DNA from: Siphonodentalium dalli
Lineage: Eukaryota > Mollusca > Scaphopoda > Gadilida > Siphonodentaliidae
Direction: 5' to 3'
Length of the DNA: 64,000 nt
NCBI GenBank assembly: GCA_032622095.1
Contig: CP136061.1
Coordinates: forward strand, 251,917,582-251,981,581
Positions 31,950 through 46,200 of this stretch are shown here, piece by piece. A model generated the notes under the pieces. It had not been told where the DNA came from, searched no databases, and saw nothing but the letters and a program-made list of their open reading frames with translations. Numbering within the stretch: the stretch's first letter is position 1; the number at the start of each line of letters is the position of its first letter. Both the position numbers and the translations under genes were made by a program.

Positions 31950-33550
31950 CCAGTACCGCTCGAACCTCTGAATCGTGTGTGAGAATCAATATCGTTTCTA
32001 GTATAACTCACCTGCCATACTGCGTACAGATCGTCTCTAGTATAACTCACCTGTCATGCGTCCAGACCAAGATGGTTCTTCGTTCTGAAAAGCCAGACAT
32101 TTATACCATACATCGCGATACTGCTGACAAACAACTATATCCTTAATTTAAATAAATCAATGCTTGTTCTGAACACGCTCGAAATTTGAAGAGCAAACCA
32201 AACAATATGTTCAAGTGTTTACGCCGTCAAGATTTCTAGTAATGCACCATCATCAGTATCTCAAAACAAACCTACGCAAAAGATGTCCCAACAAATTCCT
32301 CGATATACTGCTGAAAACACATGTTAAAGTGATGTGAAACACTCGGGTAGGTGATCACATAGAAATGGAGAATAATCTTGCTCAAATCAGTTACTTTTAA
32401 GAATATTAATCCAAATTTACAGCACACACCGTCATTCTTACATATTAATTAAATGCAATGACTCTCCATAGCGAAATCATTTGCGTTTGTTTATCGCCGA
32501 TAGTTGCGTCCCGAGTCGAGATGTAAATATTTACAATTAAGCATTGTTCAGACGATGAATTATATGGAGTGGTATGGTCGATTTCTTTGAGATTTTCGAT
32601 GACGTTGGTAGAATAATACATTCCCAAGGTTGGCATAGCACCTGAGTACTAACTTATCAGTTTCACGCACCGAACAAGTCCGTAATATTGCTTTTAAGTT
32701 TCCTAATGTTTTAGACAAATTTGAGATTTTTTCGTTTGTGTCGAATGTGGATGTGTGAATCGGAGGGGTGTCCCCATATAGGTGGGTCTCCGGTGGGATT
32801 GTGAAAATTACAATGCGCTGAGAGCAGATCTGATGCCTTTTTGTGTATTAATTTTACATTTCCCAGGAATTTATTTTGCTCCATAATTCACAAATAATTC
32901 ATGAATTTCAATTCAATAAGGACTTTTAATACCATCTAAACCCTAAAGTTTGGGATGCTGAACATATCAAATAGAATATATGTCTAACTTTGTGTGGAAT
33001 TTGTAGTAAGAAGACATACCAATGATCATTCAAATATGACCTAAGTTAACTGAGACACGGGCCCATTTTATACTTCACGACTAATACGAGTCGTGCAAAA
33101 CCAATTGGTATTAAAATGACAATGTATACATGACAGATTGACTGGATCACGACGTGTAAACTAACTGGCTCGTCAAAATGTATCTGACAGGACTGTTGTA
33201 GATTGGCATCTAGGGTGTAAGAGGTACCAACAGTTTTTAGTAAAAAAATATATTTTGTAGGAATACAGTTCAGTTCAAAATGGGTGGCAACAATTTTCTA
33301 TTTCGTTCCGTCCGTGACCTGCGGTCCCGGGTGCTGGTTCCGCCAATAAAAGAGTGTTTTTGACCAAATTCCAGGCTCCTGTGATCAACCCAACCGATAT
33401 CCCTAGCTGTTGTGTACCAAGAAGACTTTATCTATTGATTACCTACATGTATATTCATTATTCATTACAGTTATTAGTGAGCAAACATCGGTATGTATAC
33501 ACATTTTATTCAATATAGTACATGTAAATTAAAATATTTAATCTGAATAA
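31950..33550. other. No supported gene
   Basis: No coding family, RNA gene or clear repeat recognised. Confidence 0.4.
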
Positions 33551-33563
33551 TTGAATCTTATCC

Positions 33564-34158
33564 AGCTCCATGAATTCCGTTCCCAGTTCCCAGTTCCCTA
33601 TTCTCCTAAAATTGGACTTTTCGTTACTAAATGCGCCGCGTAGCCAGAGTCATGGTGGCCAGCCGGGAATCCTTGCATTTTCGTGCGGTGCCACCCAGCG
33701 GGCACCTATAGGAAAGTCACGCGACCATGCAGCCCCTTCCAAATTTTCGAAAATTGGGCTGAAGTCGTGCATGGGGTGTCAAAATAACAATTTTCGTTAC
33801 TAAATCGGCTACGTAGCCAGAGTCATGGAGGCCAGCCGGGAATCCTTGTATTTTCGTGCGGTGCCACCCAGCGGGCACCTATAGGAAAGTCACGCGACCA
33901 TGCAGCCCCTTCCAAATTTTCGAAAATTGGGCTGAAGTCGTGCATGGGGTGTCACAATAGCACCGACTGGCCATCATGACTCTGGCTGGGCAGCCGATTT
34001 AGTAACGAAAAGTGCAATTATAGGTGCCCGCTGGGTGGCGCCGCACGAAAATACAAGGATTCCCGGCTGGCCGCCATGACTCTGGCTACGCAGCCCATTT
34101 AGTAACGAAAAGTGCAATTTTAGGAGAATAGGGAACTGGGAACGGAATTCATGGAGCT
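33564..34158. mobile_element. Foldback, MULE-like element with 9-bp target duplication
   Basis: A 595-bp element with long inverted ends starting AGCTCCATGAATTCCGTTCCCAG and the inverted copy at 34,158, flanked by the 9-bp direct repeat ATCTTATCC (33,555-33,563 and 34,159-34,167). Inside are two direct units of about 185 bp and a partial inverted unit, with shared blocks such as CGTTACTAAAT and CAGCGGGCACCTATAGG. A 9-bp duplication with long ends suits Mutator-like elements. No transposase is present. Confidence 0.85.
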
Positions 34159-34167
34159 ATCTTATCC

Positions 34168-36597
34168 AATGTTTACAGCTATGTTTTGATTAAACACGCA
34201 TTCGTGTCTTAGTATACATTTACAGGTAATTACATACACAATGTCATTATTGGAGTCATTAATAACATAAATAAGAACAATCTATTGTCAATATATTTTT
34301 TCATGCACATGGTATTTGTTGATGATTGATACATGTAGACTACATGATGTAGTATACATGTACCTTATTTTACAAACTTTTATGTTATTTTGCATGAACA
34401 CACTTTGAAGAACTCTAAAGCTGCTCATGCACTTTATGCATCAATTTAAAACAAGTACATGTACATGGAATGCTGCACTTTTAACCGCATTTCTATCACA
34501 AAAATTCAGGAAATACCAGTGAGTACTAGCGCTATACTAACACGTAGACTCTACATGTATGTACTGTGAAAAGACTTAATAAAGTCTTGTAAATTTAACA
34601 GTTGCAGTAGAAGATAGACAAAAGCTCTTTAAGTTCCATAATAGCAATGTTCTACACTGAGCACGAAGAGCATCTCATTTTATACTCAGCAGAATATATG
34701 CAAACAAAACTCTTCTATAACGGACTTTATGCCCAGAATCGTGGGCTGAAGTTATCTTGCTTGTACCAGTATGTCTTCAGATCAGGTCAAATCGGTGCTT
34801 TGTTTATAAGAACATAGAGGGCAGCATTTCCCAAAGCATGATGATTTCAAACCTGCATATATGAGAGGTCCGTTGGCGAAGCAACGAGATTTATTTGTAA
34901 ACAAAGCCTTGCTTTCCAGACAATTTTGATTTGTCACGCTATCAGAAAATGTATGTGAACAATAAATTAAACGATCGTATCGTCACTTCACCTTTTTCTT
35001 TCACAGTAAATGATATATCATTTTGAGTGCGGATTGATCGCGGACATGATAGATGATAAATCACATTCAGGGGTTCATGTGAATTCACGGAGTCCATGTA
35101 CATCTTTTCAATGAAAGCCTGTTATAGAAGAGTAGCCGGACAGGACTCGGTCCAAAACAGTATCAACCGTCCGATACCCCAAGCTGTTGCATACCGAAAG
35201 AACTTGGTCTAGTACCGGAACAGTAAACACACAATCCGCATGATTCGTGAAACTGCTACTGAAACCATGCTGTATATACACATAACGACACAAGTGTGTT
35301 TATGGGCTGATTGATACGACACGAGTGCTAGCGTGCAAGGATAGAACGAGTAGCACTGCCTCGAGTTATATACTTCCTCGATAGCACAAGTGCGGTATCA
35401 CCAAATCCATTAATATACACGTGTCGTGCTGTGTTTATTACACATCACCCGTCCTAGAATCAGTGCATTAAAAATACAGACTTACAATGTTTATTTAGGC
35501 ACATACATGGCATGTTGTGCCATATGTGATGATGCTTTTATTTTTTAGTTCTAGTGTCATGGTTATTTATGTGAATGCGTATTTTCTTCGTTGACAAAAT
35601 TAGCCAATACATTTTTTTCCTATCGTTTGAACTGGATACTCGAATAACGTAAATTGTTATTTTTGTTTACAACCGATAGATTTGAGATAAATCTTTCCAT
35701 AAGTATGTTGAAAATAATGTGTCAGGGCGTAATTATAAGCAATCAACGTATTTTTTTTGCGTATATAGGTTTATAAAATTTTAAGTGGCAGAACAACATA
35801 CAGGTACTTGGTATAGTTTGACTTCGCGAATTTACACAGTATCTTAATTGTTCGGCCACTTGAAATTTTAGAAACCATAAATGCAACACGAAATATGATG
35901 ATTGTATATTTAAGCCCCCCTTATTGTCTCTATTATACATTTAACAATGATATTTTACAAAGAAGTTTTTATATTGTTCAGAACAAATGTCAATTGTATA
36001 TCTTAAAACACAATTGAAATTCTATATTAATTTAAAATTAAATGTTTTTCTTAGCTGTTTTCCCTAGAAAATTGGAGTTTCTAGATTTTTCTCGAAGCAA
36101 GAAATATTTAACTTATGTAAGGAAATAAATTTTCAAGAAAAACATTCTAGAGTAAGATTTATTTCAATTAAATTATCTTAAAGAAAACAATATGCACCTA
36201 GATTTTATTTCTTCCTCAAGAAAAATTAACATTCATGGATTTCTGAATCTAATAATTTTTTTCTTAGATATATTGCGGCTAGAAAAATATTTTTAAATAT
36301 AATGTTTGGTAGTGTACTTACAATAGAGCCCCCGCCTAAATAAATATCTATTTTTAAATAAAATGGTTTAGAGCACAATCCCATTGTTACAATCGTTCCC
36401 TGATTTCTGGTAAAGCACACCAATTCCCAAGGCTGGCGAAGGAATAGTTCAGTGATTATCCCATTGTTAGGCACACGCAACTCATACCAGACAAATCGCA
36501 CGGGCGCTTCAAAGTGGGTCCAGTTCGTGTTGTTTCGGACATTTCTATTCACATTTAACGGCGATCAGTTCAGGTTAATCACGTTGTTGGGCGTGTC
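34168..36597. other. No supported gene
   Basis: AT-rich DNA without a recognised coding family. A short stretch resembling 33,380-33,430 recurs near 35,165-35,210. This is an unexplained degenerate repeat. Confidence 0.4.
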
Positions 36598-37465
36598 TAA
36601 CCGGGAGTGTTTTGGACGGGTCAAATCGTGACCACGACCTGACCTTCACCTTCAAAATAGTCAATTCAAGGTCAAATCGCGCCTTTCAATGGATTTCGAC
36701 GAAATGTGATGCCTATGGTTTCTTTTGTCCGGGACAAACAAAAGTGTTTCGGACGGGTCAAATCGTGACCCCGACCTGACCTTTACCTTCAAAATGGTCA
36801 ATTCAAGGTCAAATCGCCCCTTTCGACGGATTTCGACGAAATTTGATACCTATGGGTACTTTTGTCCGGGGAGTGTTTTGGACGAGACAAATCGTGACCC
36901 CGACATGACCTTGATCTTCAAAATGGTCAATTCAAGGTCAAATTTCTATTACATCTGGGCGCGTCACTCTGTATAGAGCCTATATTCCACGGGGGGGGTC
37001 CGAATGGGGTGCAGGAAATGTGTGGTCGGACCCACTCGTCATATGACTTATAGCCATCGGGGAGGGACGGATTTCGAATAGGATTCTGAACAGTAATCCA
37101 GAATCCAATTATCGAATTGTCTGTCATTGTGTTGACCGAGAGGTGCCCGATGTTTTTGCTATTCCTATATAACATATTGAGGGACCGACCAGGGGGTGCA
37201 GGAAATTGGAAGTCTGGTGCGGGGAAGCTAAGTGTTAAACTGGGTGTGGTCTTCAAACCACATATATCTGATTGGGACGAATATCGGATTTCCTTTAGAT
37301 CTATAGACACCAAAATGAGTCATCTGCGTACTATATTTTTCACAAAACGCATTCGATCAAATTAAATCGCGTGGTTTAGTCTATAACCTACACGTATGAT
37401 TGGCTACACAGTCTGCTATGTGTCCCTATCATATATATATTATATATATATATATATATAGCTAG

Positions 37466-37501
<36 letters not shown>

Positions 37502-37550
37502 TATGCCAACTATCTAACTAAACAAATATACGGCGGGTTCGTTAACTTTA
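36598..37550. repeat. Direct duplication copy A
   Basis: Nearly identical to about 38,995-39,893. The first 360 bp are tandem units of about 130 bp with GACGGGTCAAATCGTGACC and TTCAAAATGGTCAATTCAAGG. The remainder is unique apart from an AT microsatellite at about 37,430-37,500 and ends ...GGGTTCGTTAAC. No coding sequence. Confidence 0.85.
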
Positions 37551-37669
37551 ACGTGCACATAATCACCCGTGTACACGAGTCAGACATTCATGTCGGCTCC
37601 CGATCCAGCGTACCGCACTCACTACAACATACCTGGACATGCAGAGACGTGGCGAGAGGGGATTGTCTC

Positions 37670-38400
37670 ACCCCCCCCCCCCAAACTTTGGTCAAATTTT
37701 TCAACAGTTGGAAATTTCGTACCTGCCAAAACATTAGTTGGAAATTCCACACCAATAATAGGTTGAAAATGTTCTTGTAGTTTGAGTTTCAAACAATTTA
37801 TTGGGGGGAATTAATTGTTTTTGGACCAATATTTGTATCATTTCCTATTTTTGGTCAAAATTTTGGAATGAAATTGTCCGTGTAAATTTTCCAACCTTAG
37901 GGGGGTGACAGGTTGGAAATTTCCAACACTTGGAAAGATTGTGTCCTGGTCCCTCCCCGTGGCAAGCCAAAAACTGCTAGTTAATTTAAGAAAACAATAT
38001 TGTCATACATTTGGTCAACATGGTCATTGGAATTGTCATCAGTTTGAAATTTTCCAACCTAAGTGGGGGTGTCAGGTTTGAAATTTCCAACACTAGGAAG
38101 GCTTGAGACTAGTCTAGATGCTAGGTTTTGCGATTTTCTTGTTCAGATTAAAAAATTCCCCTGTCCCTCCCCCGTGACCAATACAAAACTGCTAATTAGT
38201 TAATATTAGCTAATATTTTACTACATTTGGTCAAACTTGTGGACTGAAATGGTCATCAGTTGGAGAATTTTTCAACCTGAGGGGGGTATGAGGTTTGAAA
38301 TTTCCAACACTAGGAAAGCTTCAGTTGAGGTTAGTCTAGATGCCAGGATTTGCATTTTTCTTGTATAGTTTACAACCATGGTCCGCCCGGTGTGTCCTGG
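37670..38400. repeat. Three tandem units of about 240 bp between the two duplicated copies
   Basis: GTTTGAAATTTCCAACACTAGGAA, CATTTGGTCAA, and AAAACTGCTARTTA blocks recur three times in order. A C run lies just before, at 37,671-37,682. Confidence 0.7.
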
Positions 38401-38875
38401 TCTCTTGCCCGTATCCGTGTGCATTTGTCAGGAGTTAGACCACTAGATGATAAGATTTATGCAATTTTTCACGTTAAAATATCTTAATGTTCTCATACTG
38501 GGAATATTGGATTGTGAATATATAGGATATTAGGCCCGAGCACTGAAGTGCGAGGGGGGGGGGGGTGCAAATGGAATTATGCAAAACTTGTGTTTGGTCT
38601 GATTGTGATTCAAGGGGGGTGCAGTTGGAATTTTCCAAGGTTGACACACCCACCCCATCGGAAACCCTCTAGCCACGTCCCTGTGGACATGATGTCGCCG
38701 TGAGGGGAAGTCAGTCTTGTATTCGGATATATAGTGTGTGATCACGAATGAGACTTTTCAGTCATACAAAGTGGTAATCTGACCATGTTTGGATTTTTGT
38801 CAGAATAGCCGACCGGGAATCGATTCCCGGACCTTTAGCACCATATTTGATACCTAGGGATACTTCTGTCCGGGA

Positions 38876-39893
38876 AGTGTTGTGGACGGGTCAAAACGTG
38901 ATTCCGACCTGACCTTGACCTTCAAAATGGTCAACTCAAGGTCAAATCGCGCCTTTCAACGGATTTCGACGAAATTTGATACATATGCGTACTTTTGTCC
39001 GGGGAGTGTTTTGGACGGGTCAAATCGTGACCCCGACCTGACCTTGACCTTCAAAATGGTCAATTCAAGGTCAAATCGCGCCTTTCAATGGATTTCGACG
39101 AAATTTGATACCTATGGTTTCTTTTGTCCGGGACAAACAAAAGTGTTTCGGACGGGTCAAATCGTGACCCCGACCTGACCTTTACCTTCAAAATGGTCAA
39201 TTCAAGGTCAAATCGCCCCTTTCGACGGATTTCGACGAAATTTGATACCTATGGGTACTTTTGTTCGGGGAGTGTTTTGGACGGGACAAATCGTGACCCC
39301 GACATGACCTTGATCTTCAAAATGGTCAATTCAAGGTCAAATTTCTATTACATCTGGGCGCGTCACTCTGTATAGAGCCTATATTCCACGGGGGGGGGGT
39401 CCGAATGGGGTGCAGGAAATGTGTGGTCGGACCCACTCGTCATATGACTTATAGCCATCGGGGAGGGACGGATTTCGAATAGGATTCTGAACAGTAATCC
39501 AGAATCCAATTATCGAATTGTCTGTCATTGTGTTGACCGAGAGGTGCCCGATGTTTTTGCTATTCCTATATAACATATTGAGGGACCGACCAGGGGGTGC
39601 AGGAAATTGGACGTCTGGTGCGGGGAAGCTAAGTGTTAAACTGGGTGTGGTCTTCAAACCACATATATCTGATTGGGACGAATATCGGTTTCCTTTAGAT
39701 CTATAGACACCAAAATGAGTCATCTGCGTACTATATTCTTCACAAAACACATTCGATCAAATTAAATCGCGTGGTTTAGTCTATAACCTACACGTATGAT
39801 TGGCTACACAGTCTGCTATGTGTCCATATCATATATATATATATATACTATGACAACTATCTAACTAAACAAATATACAGCCGGGTTCGTTAA
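38876..39893. repeat. Direct duplication copy B
   Basis: The same sequence as copy A with only scattered differences and a shorter AT microsatellite, plus one extra unit of about 130 bp at its start. Four units start at about 38,886, 39,015, 39,152 and 39,279. Confidence 0.85.
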
Positions 39894-40103
39894 CAGATAT
39901 CGACGTAATTCCACAGATAAGGACTGGTACTTAGCTGATCAATGATAAGTTTTCAAATGTGAAAATAATATGTGTCGTATTGACGCGCATAACTATTAAA
40001 TTTGATGAAGTGCACATCATTTGATTTTAGTTGGCCTTCCGTCACCAACAGGTGTCGCTACCGGATGTTTAAAAACGAAGACGAAGCAGACAAAGAAGTG
40101 CGG

Positions 40104-40443
40104 GAAAACATCAGCCATTGTTGATTGTAGCCGTTGGAGTTGAAGTTGCATTTTATTGACAGAACAACATGATCTTGCTTCATGTACGGTATCACATTAA
40201 TACATTATTATATGACGCTATATCAGTTTTATATTAGTTCTGTTAATGTGCAACTAACAGTGACGGTTATTGTATTTATTGTCATTTTGTTGCTTTTTCG
40301 TTTTTGACTTTCCTTAGTTCGTTGTAAATATTGATATTTAAACAAATAAATTGTATTACTTAAACAAGTTATTGAATAGGTTGGGCATTATCGCAGGCTG
40401 CATTCAACTCCAACGGCTACAATCAACACTGGCTGATGTTTTC
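40104..40443. mobile_element. MITE-like element with 42-bp inverted ends
   Basis: The ends GAAAACATCAGCCA...GTTGGAGTTGAA and their inverted copy flank 256 bp of AT-rich DNA. No convincing target duplication was seen. Confidence 0.75.
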
Positions 40444-40799
40444 GGTTAGAAGGAACTAAATAAGTAGAAGTACGTCCCTTTCGTTTTTACAGGGTATCTC
40501 GAATACGAGTTAAAAAAATTCTGGCGCGCGATTGGCGTATAATATGTCAAATAGTTTTACAAATTCCAAGAAATATAATACCAATAGCATGTAAAAACGT
40601 GGGCGTTTCCTAGTCTGAAATACGTTCGTGTCCAAACAATGGCGGGAGATTGAGGCTGTGTATTGGCTTTCGTCAGACTGTCAAATTCTGTGCAAAAAGT
40701 GGGGTAGCGTGGAAAACGTATTCTGGTTTTTGAAAAAGGCGTGGCTCGAAAGGTACTATAACATGATTAGGGTTTATAAGTGATGTTATCTAATGACAT

Positions 40800-41700
40800 T
40801 ACCTATTATAGAAGTCTTGAGCGCGGAGCGAAGTTGTCGGTTTGAAAGCTGTCTTAGAAGTGAAGAGAATTCCCGGATGACGTCACCTTCGGGAAGAGTC
40901 GGGTCACGTGAGTCGTCCCGAGTGGTGTCCGTGGGTTTCCGGATGATCTCGGTGGAACAAGAGGCCAAAACCGCTACATTCCCCCTCACTTTGAAGAATT
41001 GGCTCCATATCCGGTGGAATGAGATAACCCAGACATTTAGTAGGAGACGTGAGTTTATCGGGAGGCTCCGTTGAAGAAATGAAAGACCCCGGATGCTCCA
41101 TAGAAGAAATGAATTTCCTGGAACGCTCAGCGGAAGAAATGAGTTTATTTGGAGGCTCCATGGAGGAATGAGTCGATTCAGATGCTCTGTAGAAGAATTG
41201 GATTCCTCGGAACGCTTCGTGGACGAAATGAGTTTATTCGGATGCTCCGTGGAACAGGAAATAATGCAGAATATACAGATGTACAACATGATGCTCCCTT
41301 GAGGGTTCTACTCCGCTTAAATCTTCGGGTAAACGCCGACCGTCGTCATCAGGGCCTTGATCCTTCCAACTAGACTAGTGCCTTTGCTATTCGTTGTGAT
41401 TTGCGAATTACGGTGGCATAGACGATACCGGGAATCAATACATCAGACCCAAGAGTCTTCATCGGGATTCCTTTCCTGTGTTAGTCATGGTTCGGACGGA
41501 TTGAGGCGGCAAAGACGATATAGAGAACCACTACATCAGACTAGGAAGTCTTCATTTGGGGTTCTTTTCTCGTATCGCTCTTGGTTCGGACGGATTATGG
41601 TGACAAAGATGATATCTGGAACCAGTACATCAGACTAGGGAGTCTTCATGGGGGTTCCTTCCTCATGTCAGTCTGGGTCGGGTGACCTCGTTACCCAAGA
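40800..41700. repeat. Two minisatellites (about 35-bp and about 110-bp units)
   Basis: From about 41,040 to 41,260, units of GAAATGAGTTTATTCGGAGGCTCC recur about six times. From about 41,400 to 41,690, a unit of about 110 bp with CATCAGACTAGG, AGTCTTCAT and GGTTCGGACGGATT recurs three times. The frames across them are by-products of the periodicity. Confidence 0.7.
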
Positions 41701-41949
41701 TTGTTGTGGAGCGGTTTCCTCTCTTGAGTGCATGTGCAAAGAATATATGGAACGATGTGCTCGCTTCCAGGCCGGCATCTGGTTGGGCAAGGCTGTCCGA
41801 CAAGGAGAATGAAGACTTCTTCTCAGCGAAAAGGACAAGCTCAATACCAAGGAGGACCAGCAGAACGAGAAACTCGCATCTACCATAGTTCCTCGGGCCG
41901 GATCAGACAAATTCATAACATATTTACAAAATCTTAGCGACCCAGTATG

Positions 41950-42960
41950 ACAAAACATAACTGATCGCTGACCGAGGTTAAATAGAGAATTCAATGTCCT
42001 ATTACTTTATTGACCATATTATATACAGAGAGTAGATTCCTTTTATTACTTTAGAACAGAACTGACCACGAACAAGAACACGTATTTGGCTGACATCTTG
42101 TGTTATCATGCATTGTGACATCTTGCTATTATAATAAACCATGTTATAGACAATGTATAGTCCTGTTTGGTTTCATTGGCTGACATCTTGCTTTACCATG
42201 TATAATGACATCTAATATAGAATAAACCATGCTAAATAGACAATACAATGTCCTGTTTTGGCTTCATGGGCGAAGTTGTAGTGTCGAACCACACGGGGAG
42301 ACGGAAAGGTGTGTTTTGTTGATGAAACTTTCGTAAAAATGACTTGTAAAATCCGACCATTTTCGTCACATTTGCCGACGCTGAAGATTGTACATTCAGT
42401 GTTCGGTTATATTTCAACTGTAATAATGCTGCTAAATATATATATTTCATATTCTGATTGATGAAAACTAACGACAACATGTTGAAATGTCTAAATTCGA
42501 CATTCAAAATCAACCACACGTAAAATACAGTTTCCGGACATCAATTCAACGGTCCCTGGTGATTACAATCAACCGCATGATGGAGCACAAAGACAGTGGT
42601 GTGATTAAGAAAAGATGTCCAGTGGGCCTGGCCGAAATATGGATGTAGAAAGGACTCCCTGTATCTTCAAAGACAGAGGAAACAGAACTGGACACTGAAT
42701 AAGAAAGACGCACTCTTTCTGACACCATGGCTGACAGGTGGAAATTACCATTTATTATGCGTACTTATGAATTAATGTGATTAATAACCTCTGTGTTAAA
42801 TAGAATAGGGGCTCTGTTTAGTTTCAACTTGACAAACTTAATGTGATATCTAATACTTTATAATAAACCATGTTAACTTATGAATATAGAATCCCATTAT
42901 TACTTCCTGACTAAATAGACAATACAGATACTCGTGATTGCTTCCATACACCCAACAATA
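41950..42960. repeat. Degenerate tandem repeat field downstream of the TatD-type gene
   Basis: A GCTGACATCTTGCTTTACCATG / TAATAAACCATG / AGACAATACAATGTCCTG unit of about 115 bp recurs two to three times at 41,985-42,270, with traces at 42,790-42,930. It is 3' of the TatD-type gene and contains AATAAA on the plus strand only. Confidence 0.6.
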
Positions 42961-43269
42961 CTATCCAATTTGATTCAGTCACCTCAGACTTGTTTAGTGA
43001 ACCTACGGGGAAATACATGGAAGAATACTCAAACATTTGACAAATTAATTGGTTTCCAACGTTATCGAAAACAGGAATCATGATGGGTCCGTCTAGTCCA
43101 AGAGAAGTTCCAGAATATATACAGGAATTCTACTAAAGGGGAAGATGATAATTCTACCATGAAAAATAGGAATGATGATTACATCATCGGTCCGGCTAGT
43201 TGAAACATTACAATATAATACACAAAGAAATGCCTATGTGGCGGTTGGTCCCGACTGAGGGAGAGAATA

Positions 43270-46200
43270 TTAAAGGAAGTTCCCCGGAACAGGTGTTCCG
43301 TAAAACCGGCTAGTATTCAGAATCGTTGCTTGTAAGATGTCCTGAAGACTTTCGTTTCGGATGTCGGATACGACTCGCGCAACATTTCCAATATAGGCGG
43401 GGCTACTGATTTCGGCTCCCCAAGGTTGACCAAAGTAGGGAGAGTCTGTTTCCAACAAAAGACGGGAAGAAGGTATGGCTTGCAACGCCCTTTTCTGAGA
43501 TACGTTGAAGAATGTCACAGCAGCCGTAAAACCAAAGTAGCAATGGGGAAAAGAGTTGCTCCACTGTTGGAACTCCTCCACGCCAGCATTGAAGCAGTGA
43601 AGATGAATTAGTTGGTTAGGAGGACAGACGTCGGAGACAATCTTGTGTCCTCGGGCATAGACATCAGCAGGGAAATTCGCAAGACCTCGTAAATGAAGAA
43701 CTATGGGCTTCTGATATAGTACTGCAGACTTGACGATATCCCTAAAGACAGAATCTTGTTGCTCCCAGTAGCTAGGTGCCATTGTCCGGTCCAGTCCAAT
43801 TTCGCCAATTGCGACCGTACCGGGATGTGCAAACAATTCATCGAGACGTTTATGGTAAGATGAATAAAGACCGGCTTTCTTTGGATGGAGACCAACGGCC
43901 GTTTTAAACGGGGTATCAACACGGATGTCAACCGGGTAAGTGGAGGGATCACAGAAGATCATCACTCCACCTATAAGGTTGATAGGAGTCGTCGGGAATG
44001 GCGAAGGTCGATATTGGAGCATGTCGTCTATGTCAAATTTCGGATAGCCTCTAAGACAATCATGCAAGCGATCTAAATGGAAGTGTGAATCTACAGCCAT
44101 TCTAGCTAGCCCAAAATCCCGAGGTGGGGGAAGAATAGGAAGAGTGATTCGGCTGATCCTATTCTGCGGAACACTGAGGGGAGGCCACTGGCCTGCTGAG
44201 CTCCCAAGAATACTATCCGCGTTGGCAGAGTCGCTGACCTCCGGTGTAAGGGGAGGGTCACTTCCCAGAACCAGGGTCGTGTCCATTGACCCAGTGGGAG
44301 ATTCCGAGAGAATCGGAACTGTCCGTACAGCATCCACAGTAAGTACACCTGGATCCAGAACTGTAGAAACAGCATCTGGAGTGTAGATTGGTGGTTGCGG
44401 GACAGGTGGAACAGTATTGTCAGAACCTGTTGAGTGGCTGATCTTAACCTCAGAAGGTGGGGGGAGCGTTGAAATCGCAGGATCTGCAGTTGGAGGGGAA
44501 CAGCTGACAGTTCGGGGAGGTCCGCATCTTATCTGGAGTTTATGAGGCGGTGGAAAAGACTCGCCTGATATCTGGATGTGGAGATTCGGATAAACCGATT
44601 TCTTCTTCGTGGATATGGGTACTCCATCGGACTTCTTTACATTAGTCAGGTTTAATTCAGCGGTCAGATGCTGCTGGTTCAGTCGAGCTTTCCCAGATCT
44701 GGTTACAAAATTGCAAAGGCGACCTGGGCAAAGATTACGAAAACTCATCTGTCCCTCCAGGGGAATTTGGAGTAGCAAATTGCAAAGAGGTCTCCAGTGC
44801 AGAAGCACGGCCACAGAGTTAATGGGATGGAGATATAACTTGTCCACCACTGGCCAATCATACTGTGTGTGAAGAAAAGACTGAAATTCTGCCATCATGG
44901 TCCAGCAATCGGGTGTGATGCTCGAAGACGGCATCCTTACGGAGCTGTTATTACACTTTCCAATCAACTCCGCGAGACTACAGTTAAGACGTTTAGCAAG
45001 GAAGAGCAAAAGAAATTCCCAATCTTCCGGTTGGGGTTGATCTGCTGTCCTAAATTCCCAGACTGTTTGAGGGAGATGATGGACCATGCAATGCCGTTTC
45101 ATCTTCTTAGACGGTTTACCGCACAGAGGACACTGGGTGTCGTTACGAGGTGGAACTTTCTTGCTAACCTGCTTCTCTCCTGGCTCAACAAGAGAGGTCT
45201 CCAAAGGAGGAAGAGAATTGACTTCCTCAGTCAGTAACTCCATGGGAAGAATTACCCGAGAATCTGTAGAATTAACAGGGGTATTGATCTCTGTCGTAGC
45301 TCCCCCAGTCAATGGCATGACGTTAAAACTGGGAACCTCAGAATCTCGGGGTTCGAGACGGGGTAGGTTCCCCAGAACAGAAGAATATGAGGATGGGCCC
45401 TCAGAATCTCGAGAATCGAGATTGGGCGAATTCCTCATAATAGAATTATTTAATGGTGCAACCTCAGAGCCTCGAGATTCGAGACGGGGAGGATTCTTCA
45501 GAATAGAAGAATATAATGGTGAAGCCTCAGAGCCTCGAGATTCGAGACGGGGAGGATTCGGCAAGATGAAAGGTGGTGGATGGACCCCACTATCCTGGGA
45601 GTCAAGACGGGACGGGTCTATCCGGGAAGACTGAAACGGAGGAATCCCAATGTCTCGGGAGTCGAGACGAGACTGATTCTTCTGGGAAGAAGACTGAGAT
45701 GAAGGAATCCCAATGTCTCGGGAGTCGAGACGAGACTGATTCTTCTGGGAAGAAGACCGAGATGAAGGAATCCCAATATCTCGGGAGTCGAGACTGGACG
45801 GATTCCTACGAGAATACTGAGCTGAAGGAATCCCAATATCTCGCGAGTCGAGACTGGACGGATTCCTACGAGAAGGAGAAGACCTTGATCTCCGCAATGA
45901 CATGTTACCCTGATGTGATCGAAAGGGTGCGACCGAACATTGACGTTCTCGAAGGGGCTGTTCATAAGGCTGTGCCATCCCTGACCCCTGAGATCTCGGA
46001 TATGGTGAGTGGCGCATTGAATATTTCCTTAATGGAGAATGGCGATAGGGAATGGTTGCCCTAGAGTCCCGCCGCCCATGGTCTCTGGAAATGCGTGGTG
46101 AATGGCGTCTATCTGCACGAGATGCACCCTGCGATTGTCGAGATTCTCTATGAGAGGAATGACTTTGTCTTTGATGTGAGCGAGGCCGGTTCCTTTCGGC

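Noticed and set aside
40786-41289. A 167-codon minus-strand frame with repeated S-TE(H/R) units
   Set aside because: It is the shadow of a minisatellite of about 35 bp units.
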